Below, one piece after another: positions 52,032 to 60,720 of a stretch of DNA of 64,000 bases. Position numbers and translations under genes: made by a program. The stretch comes from Bacillus sp. MYb209 (GTDB lineage: Bacteria; Bacillota; Bacilli; Bacillales; Bacillaceae_G). How positions within the stretch are numbered: the first letter of the stretch is position 1; each line of letters opens with the position of its first letter. Below the pieces are notes generated by a model, which had not been told where the DNA came from, did no database searches, and saw nothing but the letters and a program-made list of their open reading frames with translations. The stretch covers positions 1 through 64,000 of the forward strand of contig NZ_PCNZ01000005.1 of assembly GCF_002975175.1 (NCBI RefSeq), read 5' to 3'.

Positions 52032-54608
52032 TTATGCTGATAACTCCTTTAAAGTATCACTCAATTTAAACTTTCTTAATTGTAATGAAGCAATCATTGC
52101 TGCACCTGCTCCGAGTATCACACTAGCTAGGGCCAATATGAAAACTTGATTATACGGAACGATAATAACCGTTAACTCTAAGCTTGATAACACAATATAA
52201 CTAAACAAAATTCCGCCAAAAATGCCAATACAACCAGCTATCGCTCCGAGTAAAGTTCCCTCTAATAAAACAATCCGTCTCATTTGCTTCGGAATAGCTC
52301 CTACCGCACGAATCATACTAATTTCAGCACGTCTTTCATGTAAACTTGCGACAATCGCATTCATTAATCCTATACCAGAAATAATGAAAATAATGACAAC
52401 TAACAAGCGAATTAACATCATCATTTGCGATAATAACTGCTCCTGCTCTTTCAATAGATCATAACTATTAATAACTTCTACGTTCTCTTTATTATTTGTA
52501 ATTTGTTTTACTTGTTTCTTAATTGCTTCAAATGATTGATTAGAATTTGTCATAATTTGAATCGCTTCATATCCTTGCACGTGAAAATTATCACGGGCCC
52601 ATTGTTCATTTACAAAAATATCTGATCCTCTTAGCCTTAATCCTTGCTCAATAATCGAAACGACTTTAATCGTTTGTTTTTCTTTTCCTTTCCCTTGTAC
52701 TTCGATCGTATCATGTAACTGAATCCCTAAATTTTTAGCCGTTTCTTTCGTAACGACTCCTTCACCATCTTGTAATGGCTTATTTAAATTTTGTCCTGAA
52801 ATCACTTTTGCCTTTGTTACTTTCTGATACGCTACAATATCATTACCTACAACTTCCATTGAGTCATAATTAAAATTATTTTTCCTCCTATATTCATACC
52901 ATTCTTGATTTGCTTTCTTAAAGTCATAATTTACAAGTTTTGCTGTGAAATCAGCAGCATTCCCTACACTCGCTTCTACACCGTCAACTTTTTTAACCTT
53001 CTCCATCCAACTAAATGGTAAAGTTTCAATTTCTTGCGATTCCATCGGTACACGTATTACTAAATCCGCTGGTAAATGCTTTTGTAATCCTTTCTTCGTA
53101 CCTTCATACATAGAGTTTACATACATCGTTCCAACAAGTGCTAACATAAAACCAAATGCTAGTATAGCAACTGACACCGTTGCCTTATTCCGATAACGAA
53201 TTACATTACGGCTACTAATCGTCGTTTCAATTCGAAATATCATTTGCAAAGGTTTCGCAATAAATGGCGCTATCATACGAATAAATAACGGAATTGCAAA
53301 TAACAAACCAACTGCAAATAACAGCGCTCCTATCGCACTTGGATTAAAACCGATATACTCCTCTAATACGTTACCTGCTAGTCCAATAACAGTACCAATA
53401 ATTAAAATGCTACAACTAAAAGTACTCCATCTTTTTTCTTTTTTCTCATTACTAGGAAGACCGGGCCGAAGTGCTTGAACTGGGGGAATCTTTCTAACCA
53501 TGAAAGCTGGTATAATAGCCCCTATGACAGACATAACAATCCCTAGTGAAAACGTAATGAGTAAAATCTCACCTGAAATCGAGAATGATTCTTTCCCTGC
53601 ACTCTCAATATTCACCCATTTATTAATGAATGATGCCGCAATTGTGTGCGTACTCGCTCCAAGAACAATTCCTGCTAGAGATCCAATTGCTCCAATACAT
53701 AAAGCCTCTAATAAAACGACTAATATAATTTGATTTGGATTACTACCAAGTGCACGTAATAATGCCCATTGCTTAAATCGACTTCTGACAGATAAGAAGA
53801 AACTTCCCATTATTAAAAGGGCTACTACAAATAAGGCAATACCACCTAAACTAAAAATTAATGGCTTCATTACATTTAGTCGTTCAAATGCCTTATCGAC
53901 ATAAGTACGCTGATCTACCTTTATATTTTCTATCTTCTTATTTACATCAAGAGCAATTGCCCTTTTCACATTTACATCCAGTGCTTTCACTTGAACGAGA
54001 TTGAATTGATTTTGTAGATTTAGTTCTTTTTGAAGCCAATTAATTGGAAAATAAGAACCATGCCCCATTGCCGCCATTAAAGGTGGATTCAAAATCCCGA
54101 CAACTTTAACAGTCTTTTCTCCATGCGGTGGAAACGGAAGTTTGATCATATCTCCTACACGTATATTTTCACGGTCTGTATACCCTTTTGTCAGTGCTAC
54201 TTCAGCACCTTCTTTCGGATATCGTCCTTCTGCAACTTTATAAGAACGCATTTCTGGTGAATCTTGCTCAACACCCCAATAAGACGGCTTCCCTGATAGC
54301 TCTTTATACTGTGGTAAAGGATACGGTATAAGTACTTTTGATATTTTTTCAGCGTTTTCTAAGCCATCTATCCCTTTTAAACTTTCATTATTTAAATACA
54401 TATCATTCTTTATATATCCAAATTGCAAATTATAATCTCCATAACGACTTACTACTTGTTCCTTCACACTTTGCTCAACTGATTGATTCCCTAGTAATAA
54501 CATAGTCGCTAACATAACACCTAACGCTGCTCCAAGGGCAATCAACATATTTCTTAACCAATTTTGTTTCATTGATTTCACCGCATACTTAATTACCCAG
54601 CGCATCAC
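52032..54608 (-). CDS. FtsX/MacB-type ABC transporter permease
   Basis: The 858-aa protein has a first helix at about 17-40, a large extracytoplasmic domain, then FtsX domains around 250-375 and 725-850 (with the repeats SRFKQWALLRALGSNPNQI and RRAEISMIRAVGAIPKQMRR). This is the ten-TM arrangement of exporters for lipoproteins, peptides or antimicrobials. The start overlaps the ATPase gene by 20 bases. Substrate unknown. Confidence 0.88.
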   Translation of the reverse strand: MMRWVIKYAVKSMKQNWLRNMLIALGAALGVMLATMLLLGNQSVEQSVKEQVVSRYGDYNLQFGYIKNDMYLNNESLKGIDGLENAEKISKVLIPYPLPQYKELSGKPSYWGVEQDSPEMRSYKVAEGRYPKEGAEVALTKGYTDRENIRVGDMIKLPFPPHGEKTVKVVGILNPPLMAAMGHGSYFPINWLQKELNLQNQFNLVQVKALDVNVKRAIALDVNKKIENIKVDQRTYVDKAFERLNVMKPLIFSLGGIALFVVALLIMGSFFLSVRSRFKQWALLRALGSNPNQIILVVLLEALCIGAIGSLAGIVLGASTHTIAASFINKWVNIESAGKESFSISGEILLITFSLGIVMSVIGAIIPAFMVRKIPPVQALRPGLPSNEKKEKRWSTFSCSILIIGTVIGLAGNVLEEYIGFNPSAIGALLFAVGLLFAIPLFIRMIAPFIAKPLQMIFRIETTISSRNVIRYRNKATVSVAILAFGFMLALVGTMYVNSMYEGTKKGLQKHLPADLVIRVPMESQEIETLPFSWMEKVKKVDGVEASVGNAADFTAKLVNYDFKKANQEWYEYRRKNNFNYDSMEVVGNDIVAYQKVTKAKVISGQNLNKPLQDGEGVVTKETAKNLGIQLHDTIEVQGKGKEKQTIKVVSIIEQGLRLRGSDIFVNEQWARDNFHVQGYEAIQIMTNSNQSFEAIKKQVKQITNNKENVEVINSYDLLKEQEQLLSQMMMLIRLLVVIIFIISGIGLMNAIVASLHERRAEISMIRAVGAIPKQMRRIVLLEGTLLGAIAGCIGIFGGILFSYIVLSSLELTVIIVPYNQVFILALASVILGAGAAMIASLQLRKFKLSDTLKELSA

Positions 54609-55377
54609 CTTTACCTCCTACTTTAAAGTGATGATTCATAATTTCTTGAATGTGAGTTACTTGCTGCGGGATATTTCGAAATTTCCATCCCTTACTTTCA
54701 GCATGTTCATAAATCACTTCACCATCTAATAAGAAAACAACTTTATCCGCATGGGCCGCTACGAATGGATCATGCGTTACAATGACAGCTGTTTGTCCTA
54801 ACTCATCACAGGCATTGCGAAGGGCGGCGATTATATTTTTGCTATTTTCTGAATCTAATGCCCCTGTTGGTTCATCCGCTAATATAATAGCTGGCTCATT
54901 TGCAAAAGCCCTTGCAATTGCAACCCTTTGCTGTTGACCACCTGATAACTGTGCTGGTAAATGCTTTTCTTTTCCCTTCAATCCAACAAGATCTAATAAG
55001 CGATTTGCTGTCACAGTCGCCTTCTTTTGCGAGACATTATCTAACAGTAAAGGCAATCCTACATTTTCCTCCGCACTAAACACTGGAATCAAATTAAACT
55101 GTTGAAAAATAAAACCGATTTTATGCCTTCTAAACAAAGCGAGCTCTTTTTCTTTTAATGTTGAAATCTCTGTACCATCAACTCGAATACTACCTAACGA
55201 TGGAATATCTAATCCACCTAACAGCTGAAGTAAGGTCGTTTTACCCGACCCACTTGCCCCCATAATACAAACGAAATCCCCTTTTTGAATTTGAAGATTG
55301 ATACCTTTTAATATCTTTACTTTGCTATCCCCAATATCAAACGATTTTTCTAACCTTTCAATTTCAATAATATTCAT
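54589..55377 (-). CDS. MacB/LolD-type ABC transporter ATPase
   Basis: The 262-aa ATPase has Walker A GASGSGKTTLL (near 40-50), signature LSGGQQQRVAIARA, Walker B IILADEPTGALD and the H-loop VTHD. The start is ATG 55377 after GAAGGGGATA; the upstream codons of the longer frame precede the ribosome site. It forms a two-gene operon with the permease. Confidence 0.9.
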   Translation of the reverse strand: MNIIEIERLEKSFDIGDSKVKILKGINLQIQKGDFVCIMGASGSGKTTLLQLLGGLDIPSLGSIRVDGTEISTLKEKELALFRRHKIGFIFQQFNLIPVFSAEENVGLPLLLDNVSQKKATVTANRLLDLVGLKGKEKHLPAQLSGGQQQRVAIARAFANEPAIILADEPTGALDSENSKNIIAALRNACDELGQTAVIVTHDPFVAAHADKVVFLLDGEVIYEHAESKGWKFRNIPQQVTHIQEIMNHHFKVGGKGDALGN

Positions 55378-55473
55378 CCCGATATCCCCTTCTCTCTCTA
55401 TTTGCCAATCTATATATTCTATTCGAAAATGCAAAATCCCTACTATTTTGTATTTTTTTGTCACATACTAACA

Positions 55474-55565
55474 TTTATATTAACCGGCAGTAAGTGCCCG
55501 ATTAGTGTGAGCAAATAATCAGTGCGGGATGGACAAAACCCCCACCGATTAAAGTTTCACTTTAT
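55474..55565 (-). repeat. bcr1 remnant with internal deletion, inverted
   Basis: On the minus strand it reads ATAAAGTGAAACTTTAATC, GGTGGGGGTTTTGTCCATCC, CACTAATCGGGCA and then jumps to CTTACTGCCGGTTAATATAAA. About 60 bases of the middle are missing, the junction falling near the GGGCA/CTGCC inverted repeat. TTTAT stands at both outer ends. It is the only copy in this orientation. Confidence 0.85.
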
Positions 55566-55665
55566 TTCTCACGTCAGAAAAGTTGATTCTCGCAACGAAA
55601 GTAACCATAATAGTTACACAAATATATAAAAACTATTCACATATCCACAAATAGGAGGAAGAAAA

Positions 55666-56247
55666 ATGAAACATGTAATCGTTTATGCACATCCGAATAC
55701 AGAAAGCTTCAACCATGCTATTTTAGAAACTGTAAAAAGTGAATTAGAAGGAAAAGGGCATGAAGTACGCGTTAGAGACTTATATGAATTAAACTTCAAT
55801 CCAGTATTAGGCGCTTCCGATTTCACCTCATTTTCTCAAGGAAACACACCAGAAGATATTAAAGAAGAACAAGAGCATATCTCTTGGGCTGATAGCATTA
55901 CATTTATTTATCCAGTTTGGTGGGCAGGACTTCCTGCTATTTTAAAAGGATATGTTGACCGTGTATTTAGCCACGGCTTCGCTTATGCTTACGGTGGAAA
56001 TGGCATTGAAAAGTTATTAAGCGGTAAAAAAGGATTGTTATTATCTACAATGGGTAATACGAAAGAGGCATACACAGCAGGCGGTATGTTTGACGCAATG
56101 AAGAAAACAGCGGATGTTGGTATTTTTGAATTTACAGGCATTGAAACACTTGAGCATACATTCTATACAAGTGTTCCTTCTGTGGATGACAGTGTGCGTA
56201 AACAATATCTTGAAGAAGTTAAAGACGTTGTGAATCGCGCATTTTAA
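55666..56247 (+). CDS. Flavodoxin-fold NAD(P)H quinone reductase (YwrO/MdaB type)
   Basis: The 193-aa protein has the FMN loop YAHPNTESFNHAILE near the N-terminus, FIYPVWWAGLPAILKGYVDR (near 86-105) with the typical WWxxPA motif, and LLSTMGNTKEAY. It reduces quinones or similar compounds with NAD(P)H. ATG 55666 follows TAGGAGGA. A single gene with its own terminator. Confidence 0.88.
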   Translation: MKHVIVYAHPNTESFNHAILETVKSELEGKGHEVRVRDLYELNFNPVLGASDFTSFSQGNTPEDIKEEQEHISWADSITFIYPVWWAGLPAILKGYVDRVFSHGFAYAYGGNGIEKLLSGKKGLLLSTMGNTKEAYTAGGMFDAMKKTADVGIFEFTGIETLEHTFYTSVPSVDDSVRKQYLEEVKDVVNRAF

Positions 56248-56281
56248 TAAAAAACTCCGGTTATAACAACCGGAGTTTTTT
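56248..56281. terminator. Terminator after the quinone reductase gene
   Basis: AAAAAACTCCGGTT and AACCGGAGTTTTTT around ATAAC, shared with the convergent gene at 56280. Confidence 0.88.
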
Positions 56282-56810
56282 ATTTCATCATCAATTTCGG
56301 AATATATCTTTGAAGTATACTTTCTAATTCATTCATATCTTCCTGTCTAATAAGTAAATTTACATTGTCATTCATTTTTTCTCGCCCGCGATATAAAAAT
56401 ATATTTTCTTTTGGATTTTCCCATGTTGATGTTTTATAGCCTTTTAATTCTTCGTATGAATAAAAGTTCAATCCGTCTATTACACCTTTTTCATATATTT
56501 GTACACTTTTAATCAGATGGATAGCTATTAAAGTCATAAAACAACTTGCTACAGCATAACTACCTGACTGAATGAGAAACTGTTCAACTGTACCAATATC
56601 ACCACTTACGTACTGAGCATATATATACATACATTGTCCGATGAAGTACGCTGGTCCAAGTAATGCAATCCAACGTCGTTTCACCCGAGGATATGTTGCA
56701 ATAAGTTTTCCCGCGCTTTTTTTCATTTCATTTATTTTATATATCTTCCATAGAACAAAGAACAAAACACATAATGTAAAAACAAACATAATACATGACA
56801 TCCAATACAC
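56280..56810 (-). CDS. Membrane protein of unknown function
   Basis: The 176-aa protein has helices at about 3-24, 47-68 and 84-106 and a soluble C-terminal domain (YEELKGYKTSTWENPKENIF) of PH-like appearance. No family can be named with confidence. The start is GTG 56810, seven bases after GGGGGAGGG. Confidence 0.68.
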   Translation of the reverse strand: MYWMSCIMFVFTLCVLFFVLWKIYKINEMKKSAGKLIATYPRVKRRWIALLGPAYFIGQCMYIYAQYVSGDIGTVEQFLIQSGSYAVASCFMTLIAIHLIKSVQIYEKGVIDGLNFYSYEELKGYKTSTWENPKENIFLYRGREKMNDNVNLLIRQEDMNELESILQRYIPKLMMK

Positions 56811-56888
56811 TCTTATTCCCTCCCCCTTTATATCACCACATGTAAATTTTACATTTTATATAACTATAGTACATATGCAATTATGCAT

Positions 56889-56922
56889 AAAAAAACAGGC
56901 AACCGCTCCCGGTTACCTGCCT
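56889..56922 (-). terminator. Terminator after yutF
   Basis: CAGG-AACCG and CGGTT-CCTG with one mismatch, and seven T on the minus strand. Confidence 0.78.
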
Positions 56923-56926
56923 TTCA

Positions 56927-57691
56927 TTACATCTTCTCAATCCACTCCGTCAAGTTATGCACAACTTGCGTTGGTTGTACTTCATATTCTGTTAACTTCT
57001 CCACAGTTGTTACTCCAGTGTGGACAAGAAGGGTATGCATACTAGCATTTATCCCCGCTAAAATATCTGTATCGTAGTTATCCCCAACCATTAAAGCTTC
57101 TTCTTTTCCTATGCCAAGCACTTTTAACGCTTGTTCCATAATGATTGATTCTGGTTTACCGATAAAGATTGGATCCACACCTGTTGATACTGCAACAACT
57201 GATGTTAATGAACCGTTCCCTGGTAATAATCCGCGCTCAGTCGGAATCGCAATATCCCCATTTGTTGAAATAAACGTCGCACCGTTACGTACAGCAAGAC
57301 ATGCTTTTGCTAACTTTTCATATGTGATATCGCGATCTAAACCAACAACGACGAAATCAGGATTTTCATCCACAAGTTCAAATCCTTTTTCAACAAGAGC
57401 ATCGTGTAAGCCCTCTTCACCAATCATATATACAGTTGCATCTTGTTTACGCTCATAAATAAAGTTCGCTGTAGCCATACTCGTTGTGAATACTTGCTCC
57501 GCTTTCGCTGGAATATCGAAACGAACAAGTTTTTCTGCAACTTGTTCTGGTTTACGAGTTGAGTTATTTGTAACGAATAAATATGGAATACCACGTTCTC
57601 CTAATGCTTTTACGAAGTCACTTGCTTCTTCAATTTGTTCTTCTCCGCGATACATCGTACCGTCTAAGTCAATTAAATAACCTTTATACAT
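56927..57691 (-). CDS. yutF: HAD-family sugar-phosphate phosphatase YutF
   Basis: The 254-aa NagD-type HAD phosphatase has motif I YLIDLDGTMYRG (Asp near 9-11), motif II VTNNST, a C2 cap, and motif III/IV KPESIIMEQAL and MVGDNYDTDILAG. It dephosphorylates small phosphometabolites. ATG 57691 follows GGAGAGA. The syntenic equivalent of B. subtilis YutF. Confidence 0.92.
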   Translation of the reverse strand: MYKGYLIDLDGTMYRGEEQIEEASDFVKALGERGIPYLFVTNNSTRKPEQVAEKLVRFDIPAKAEQVFTTSMATANFIYERKQDATVYMIGEEGLHDALVEKGFELVDENPDFVVVGLDRDITYEKLAKACLAVRNGATFISTNGDIAIPTERGLLPGNGSLTSVVAVSTGVDPIFIGKPESIIMEQALKVLGIGKEEALMVGDNYDTDILAGINASMHTLLVHTGVTTVEKLTEYEVQPTQVVHNLTEWIEKM

Positions 57692-57763
57692 CTATTTGTC
57701 TCTCCTTCTATGTTAACGTTCTCACCTATCATACCACTCTTATATTAACCCCTTTTTCAAAAG

Positions 57764-57788
57764 AAAAAAACGCTTTACCCTAAAGCGT
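57764..57788 (-). terminator. Terminator after the SufR-like gene
   Basis: ACGCTTTA and TAAAGCGT around CCC, followed on the minus strand by seven T. Confidence 0.82.
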
Positions 57789-57798
57789 CCCATAACGT

Positions 57799-58431
57799 TC
57801 ATTTTTTCTCTTTTATTTGATACGAGCAATTACAATCGCCTTCACACATGTTCGTTAACGTCTTCACATTTGCATCTACAAATAATCGCTTGTACATATC
57901 TTTTTCATCTTCACACACTTGCGGGAATTTCTCCGCTATTTCCTTTAACGGGCAGTTTTGCTTTTCAAGTATGAAAGAGCGTTCCCCATCTCTCTTTATT
58001 TGAACCATATAACCATTTTTCTCTTGCATAGCAGCTAGTTCCTGTACTTTATACGCTAAATTACTTTGATTACTTATCTTCTTTTGCAACTGTTCTTCCA
58101 TTCGTTTCGTTCTCGCTTGTAAAACGTAACGAAGTATTTTTTCATCGCCCATTCGAGCTAAATCATCTAGTATTTCAATAGCAAACTGCTTATATTCTTT
58201 CGGGAATGTATCTTCTCCCTTTTGACTTAATCCATACAAATATGTTGGTCGTCCAACATGCTGCCTTACCATCTTTGAATAAATTAGCTCATCTTTCTCA
58301 AGATTACTTAAATGCCTTCGAATTGCCATTTCCGTAATTTCTAAAGCTTCGGCTAATTCTGCTACAGTATGCTCGCCCTTTACCTTCAACAATTGTACAA
58401 TCTCTTCTTTCGTCGTACGTGCTTGCCCCAT
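57799..58431 (-). CDS. SufR-like transcriptional regulator with cysteine cluster
   Basis: The 210-aa protein has an N-terminal DeoR-type winged helix (HTVAELAEALEITEMAIRRH, near 21-40). The C-terminal cysteines NCPL (near 164) and MCEGDCNC (near 197-204) fit the Fe-S-sensing SufR pattern. It may control Fe-S or redox genes. ATG 58431. A 15-bp inverted repeat at 58464-58497 lies just upstream and may be its operator or the yutE terminator. Confidence 0.8.
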   Translation of the reverse strand: MGQARTTKEEIVQLLKVKGEHTVAELAEALEITEMAIRRHLSNLEKDELIYSKMVRQHVGRPTYLYGLSQKGEDTFPKEYKQFAIEILDDLARMGDEKILRYVLQARTKRMEEQLQKKISNQSNLAYKVQELAAMQEKNGYMVQIKRDGERSFILEKQNCPLKEIAEKFPQVCEDEKDMYKRLFVDANVKTLTNMCEGDCNCSYQIKEKK

Positions 58432-58463
58432 AACTCGCCCTTCTCCCTTTTCTCATATACAAT

Positions 58464-58497
58464 ATAAGATCCCCAAAAAGTATTTTGGGGATCTTAT
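58464..58497. repeat. 15-bp inverted repeat between yutE and the SufR-like gene
   Basis: ATAAGATCCCCAAAA (58464-58478) and TTTTGGGGATCTTAT (58483-58497) pair perfectly around a 4-base loop. It follows the yutE stop, but no T-run follows on the minus strand. It may be a terminator, an operator, or both. Confidence 0.7.
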
Positions 58498-58505
58498 AAG
58501 CACAA

Positions 58506-58946
58506 TTATTCTGGTACAAATGCAGATACAGGCCCTAATTCCTTTTCTAAATAACTGTGAATATTCACTGGGTATTTCTCTACCACGGCAATATGTTTTT
58601 GAATCGTCTTATATAATTCATCATGATTCATTTGAATATAATCTTGCGTAAGCATTTTTCGAAGAAGAATAATTTCTTTAATATGCGCTCCCTCTTCTCC
58701 ACTTATAACTCTCTCGTCCATTAAAATATCAATAATATCTTCGTAACTTCCTGGATCGCGCATAATAAATCCATCAATCATCGCATTTCCTACATCTAAT
58801 ATACAATCGATAATAAGATGGGCTATGCGCTCTAATGCATAAAATTCAAACTCGGTTTCATATGTCTTTTTCTCTTGAAATGTATTTGTTGCTCGTTCTA
58901 AACATACTAGCATTTGTTCTATTTTCTTTCTGTCTACGAAGTACAT
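58506..58946 (-). CDS. yutE: DUF86/HepT-like protein YutE
   Basis: The 146-aa all-helical DUF86 protein (HepT-like fold) has the family's ERIAHLIIDCILDVGN near 48. The related HepT toxins act as RNases with an RxxxxY motif next to an MNT nucleotidyltransferase; no such partner gene is adjacent here, and YutE is a conserved chromosomal member. ATG 58946, spaced from GGTAGGTG, is preferred over GTG 58955. Confidence 0.8.
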   Translation of the reverse strand: MYFVDRKKIEQMLVCLERATNTFQEKKTYETEFEFYALERIAHLIIDCILDVGNAMIDGFIMRDPGSYEDIIDILMDERVISGEEGAHIKEIILLRKMLTQDYIQMNHDELYKTIQKHIAVVEKYPVNIHSYLEKELGPVSAFVPE

Positions 58947-59093
58947 GAATGTCACCTACCTGGAAATTAAAGCATTTACATTTTAATTGTAACGCTTTCT
59001 TCTGAAAAAATCGACAATTTTTCGAATTCACCTTTTCCTCGTTATTTGTTATAGTTATATTTGTATGATTTTTGAAATTGGAGGAATGCAACC

Positions 59094-60065
59094 TTGGAAC
59101 GTGAACTCGCACTAGAAATTGTCCGTGTAACAGAAGCAGCAGCCTTAGCATCTGCACAGTGGATGGGCCGCGGAAAGAAAAACGAAGCAGATGATGCAGC
59201 AACTACAGCTATGCGTGATATGTTCGATTCAGTAAACATGGCAGGTACAGTTGTAATCGGTGAAGGAGAACTTGATGAAGCACCGATGTTGTATATTGGT
59301 GAAGAACTAGGAACAGGTAACGGTCCAGAAGTAGATATCGCCGTTGATCCATTAGAAGGTACAAACATCGTTGCGAAAGGCCTTGCAAATGCAATGGCAG
59401 TTATCGCAATCGCAGATAAAGGAAACCTTCTTCATGCTCCGGATATGTACATGGAAAAAATCGCGGTTGGTCCAAAAGCAGCTGGTAAAATTAGCTTAGA
59501 TGATCCAATTGAAAAAACAATTGAAATTGTAGCAGAAGCAAACAATAAAAAAATTCGTGACCTAACGGTTATCGTGCAAGAACGTGAACGTCATCAAGAG
59601 ATTATTGACCGTGTTCGTGCAAAAGGTGCACGCGTAAAACTATTTGGTGATGGAGATGTTGGTGCATCAATCGCTACAGCTCTACCTGGGACAGGTATCG
59701 ACTTATTCGTAGGTGTAGGCGGAGCTCCAGAAGGCGTTATTTCTGCTGCAGCATTAAAATGCCTTGAAGGTGAAATGCAGGCACGCTTAGTTCCAATGAA
59801 CGAAGAAGAAGAAGCTCGTTGCCGTGAAATGGGATTAGAAGATCCTCGTCAACTTCTTATGTTAGATGACTTAGTATCTGGTGATGACGCAATCTTCTCA
59901 GCAACAGGTGTATCTGCTGGTGAATTATTAGACGGCGTGAAATTCCTTGGCGGAGATTTAGCTGAAACATATTCTATCGTTATGCGTTACAAAACAAGAA
60001 CGGTACGATTCATTAAAACACACCACCATTTAGACCATAAACCACACTTAAACTTAGATATTTAA
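59094..60065 (+). CDS. glpX: Class II fructose-1,6-bisphosphatase
   Basis: The 323-aa GlpX-type enzyme dephosphorylates fructose 1,6-bisphosphate in gluconeogenesis. Signature segments are [20 protein letters not shown] (near 57-76), AVDPLEGTN (near 83-91), [20 protein letters not shown] and GVGGAPEG. The start is TTG 59094 after TGGAGGA. It is followed within 20 bases by the DUF3055 gene, probably in one operon. With pgi in the same window it feeds hexose-phosphate synthesis. Confidence 0.94.
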   Translation: MERELALEIVRVTEAAALASAQWMGRGKKNEADDAATTAMRDMFDSVNMAGTVVIGEGELDEAPMLYIGEELGTGNGPEVDIAVDPLEGTNIVAKGLANAMAVIAIADKGNLLHAPDMYMEKIAVGPKAAGKISLDDPIEKTIEIVAEANNKKIRDLTVIVQERERHQEIIDRVRAKGARVKLFGDGDVGASIATALPGTGIDLFVGVGGAPEGVISAAALKCLEGEMQARLVPMNEEEEARCREMGLEDPRQLLMLDDLVSGDDAIFSATGVSAGELLDGVKFLGGDLAETYSIVMRYKTRTVRFIKTHHHLDHKPHLNLDI

Positions 60066-60081
60066 TAAAGGAGCCATGTGT

Positions 60082-60348
60082 ATGGAAGAACGTTTCTTTC
60101 TGTACGACGATACAGTCGCTACAAAAACTCGTTTCGTTAGCTTTATGGGGGAAAATGAGCGTCATGATTTAGCGCTTCTATACTCTGATCGTCATTACGG
60201 TAAAACGATAGTCCTTGATATGCAGAGCAACAAATTTGCTATCATCGGTCCTGACGATTTAAACGAACCAGGCTACTTAGAGCATGCATTTTCTATGTCT
60301 GAAGAAATTGCAGAAGAATTACGCTCATTTTTATTTGAACTTATATAA
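60082..60348 (+). CDS. DUF3055 family protein
   Basis: The 88-aa protein has the DUF3055 pattern (FFLYDDTVATKTRFVSFMGE near the N-terminus). The function is unknown. ATG 60082 is preferred over 60076 for its spacing from AAAGGAG. Downstream of glpX, with a terminator 7 bases after its stop. Confidence 0.83.
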   Translation: MEERFFLYDDTVATKTRFVSFMGENERHDLALLYSDRHYGKTIVLDMQSNKFAIIGPDDLNEPGYLEHAFSMSEEIAEELRSFLFELI

Positions 60349-60354
60349 TTTATC

Positions 60355-60388
60355 TTATACACCAGCTATTTTAGCTGGTGTTTTTTTA
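60355..60388 (+). terminator. Terminator after the glpX-DUF3055 operon
   Basis: ACACCAGCTA and TAGCTGGTGT around TTT, followed by seven T. Confidence 0.88.
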
Positions 60389-60399
60389 CATTTAAAGTT

Positions 60400-60427
60400 T
60401 TGAATTTTCAATCTTTTATGTTATACT
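60400..60427 (+). promoter_or_regulatory. Candidate promoter of the S4-GNAT leader transcript
   Basis: TTGAAT (60400-60405), a 16-base spacer and TATACT (60422-60427) lie between the preceding operon terminator and the structured leader. Transcription would start near 60434. Confidence 0.55.
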
Positions 60428-60468
60428 TATGAACAAATCTATTTGGATAGAAAGGACGTTATCTACGT

Positions 60469-60489
60469 ATGCCAACATTTACTTTGTAA
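60469..60489 (+). CDS. Putative six-codon leader peptide
   Basis: ATG CCA ACA TTT ACT TTG TAA (MPTFTL) with AAAGGA about 12 bases upstream. Its stop codon lies in the GTAATGG sequence that takes part in two alternative helices, so a ribosome stalled on or leaving this ORF would affect folding. Too short for family recognition; translation is only inferred. Confidence 0.4.
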   Translation: MPTFTL

Positions 60490-60602
60490 TGGACCAGCAA
60501 TTGGATAGCATTACTCTCAAAAAAGCACCGTGCTTTTTCAAGGGAGTAGTCTGCCCATTCCCATTACGAAGGAACGTAACGCATCTGTAGTATGATGTTT
60601 AC

Positions 60603-60637
60603 GGAGGTTCCTCTTAGGGGAATCTCCTTTTATTTTT
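60603..60637 (+). terminator. Intrinsic terminator inside the S4-GNAT leader
   Basis: GGAGGTTCCTC (60603-60613) pairs with GGGGAATCTCC (60617-60627), 11 pairs including two G-U, loop TTA, followed by TTTTATTTTT. It lies about 84 bases upstream of the S4 gene, so readthrough must be regulated or partial. Confidence 0.82.
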
Positions 60638-60720
60638 GTCTACTTCTCATGTCTTCATACTACAAGACATCCAAATAGCTGTATTACGTTCCTTTACCAC
60701 TATATAAGAGGTGAAGGAAA

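Larger units (their letters stand above)
60434..60706 (+). promoter_or_regulatory. Structured attenuator-like leader of the S4-GNAT operon
   Basis: Elements in order: a six-codon upstream ORF (60469-60489); GTAATGG (60486-60492), which can pair either with CATTAC (60509-60514) or with CCATTAC (60561-60567); an AAAAAGCA/TGCTTTTT hairpin (60520-60537); nested arms GGAACGTAA (60571-60579) with TTACGTTCC (60684-60692) and GTAGTATGA (60587-60595) with TCATACTAC (60655-60663); and an intrinsic terminator at 60603-60637. AGGAAC (60570-60575) could invade the terminator at GTTCCT (60607-60612). I do not recognise this RNA. Confidence 0.65.

Noticed and set aside
374-55565. CRISPR array explanation for the recurring repeat
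   Set aside because: Copies are about 155 bp, kilobases apart and lack regular spacers; no cas genes are present.
58506-58946. HepT/MNT toxin-antitoxin pair
   Set aside because: YutE has the DUF86 fold, but no MNT nucleotidyltransferase gene is next to it; the AadA-like gene is 10 kb away and unrelated in context.
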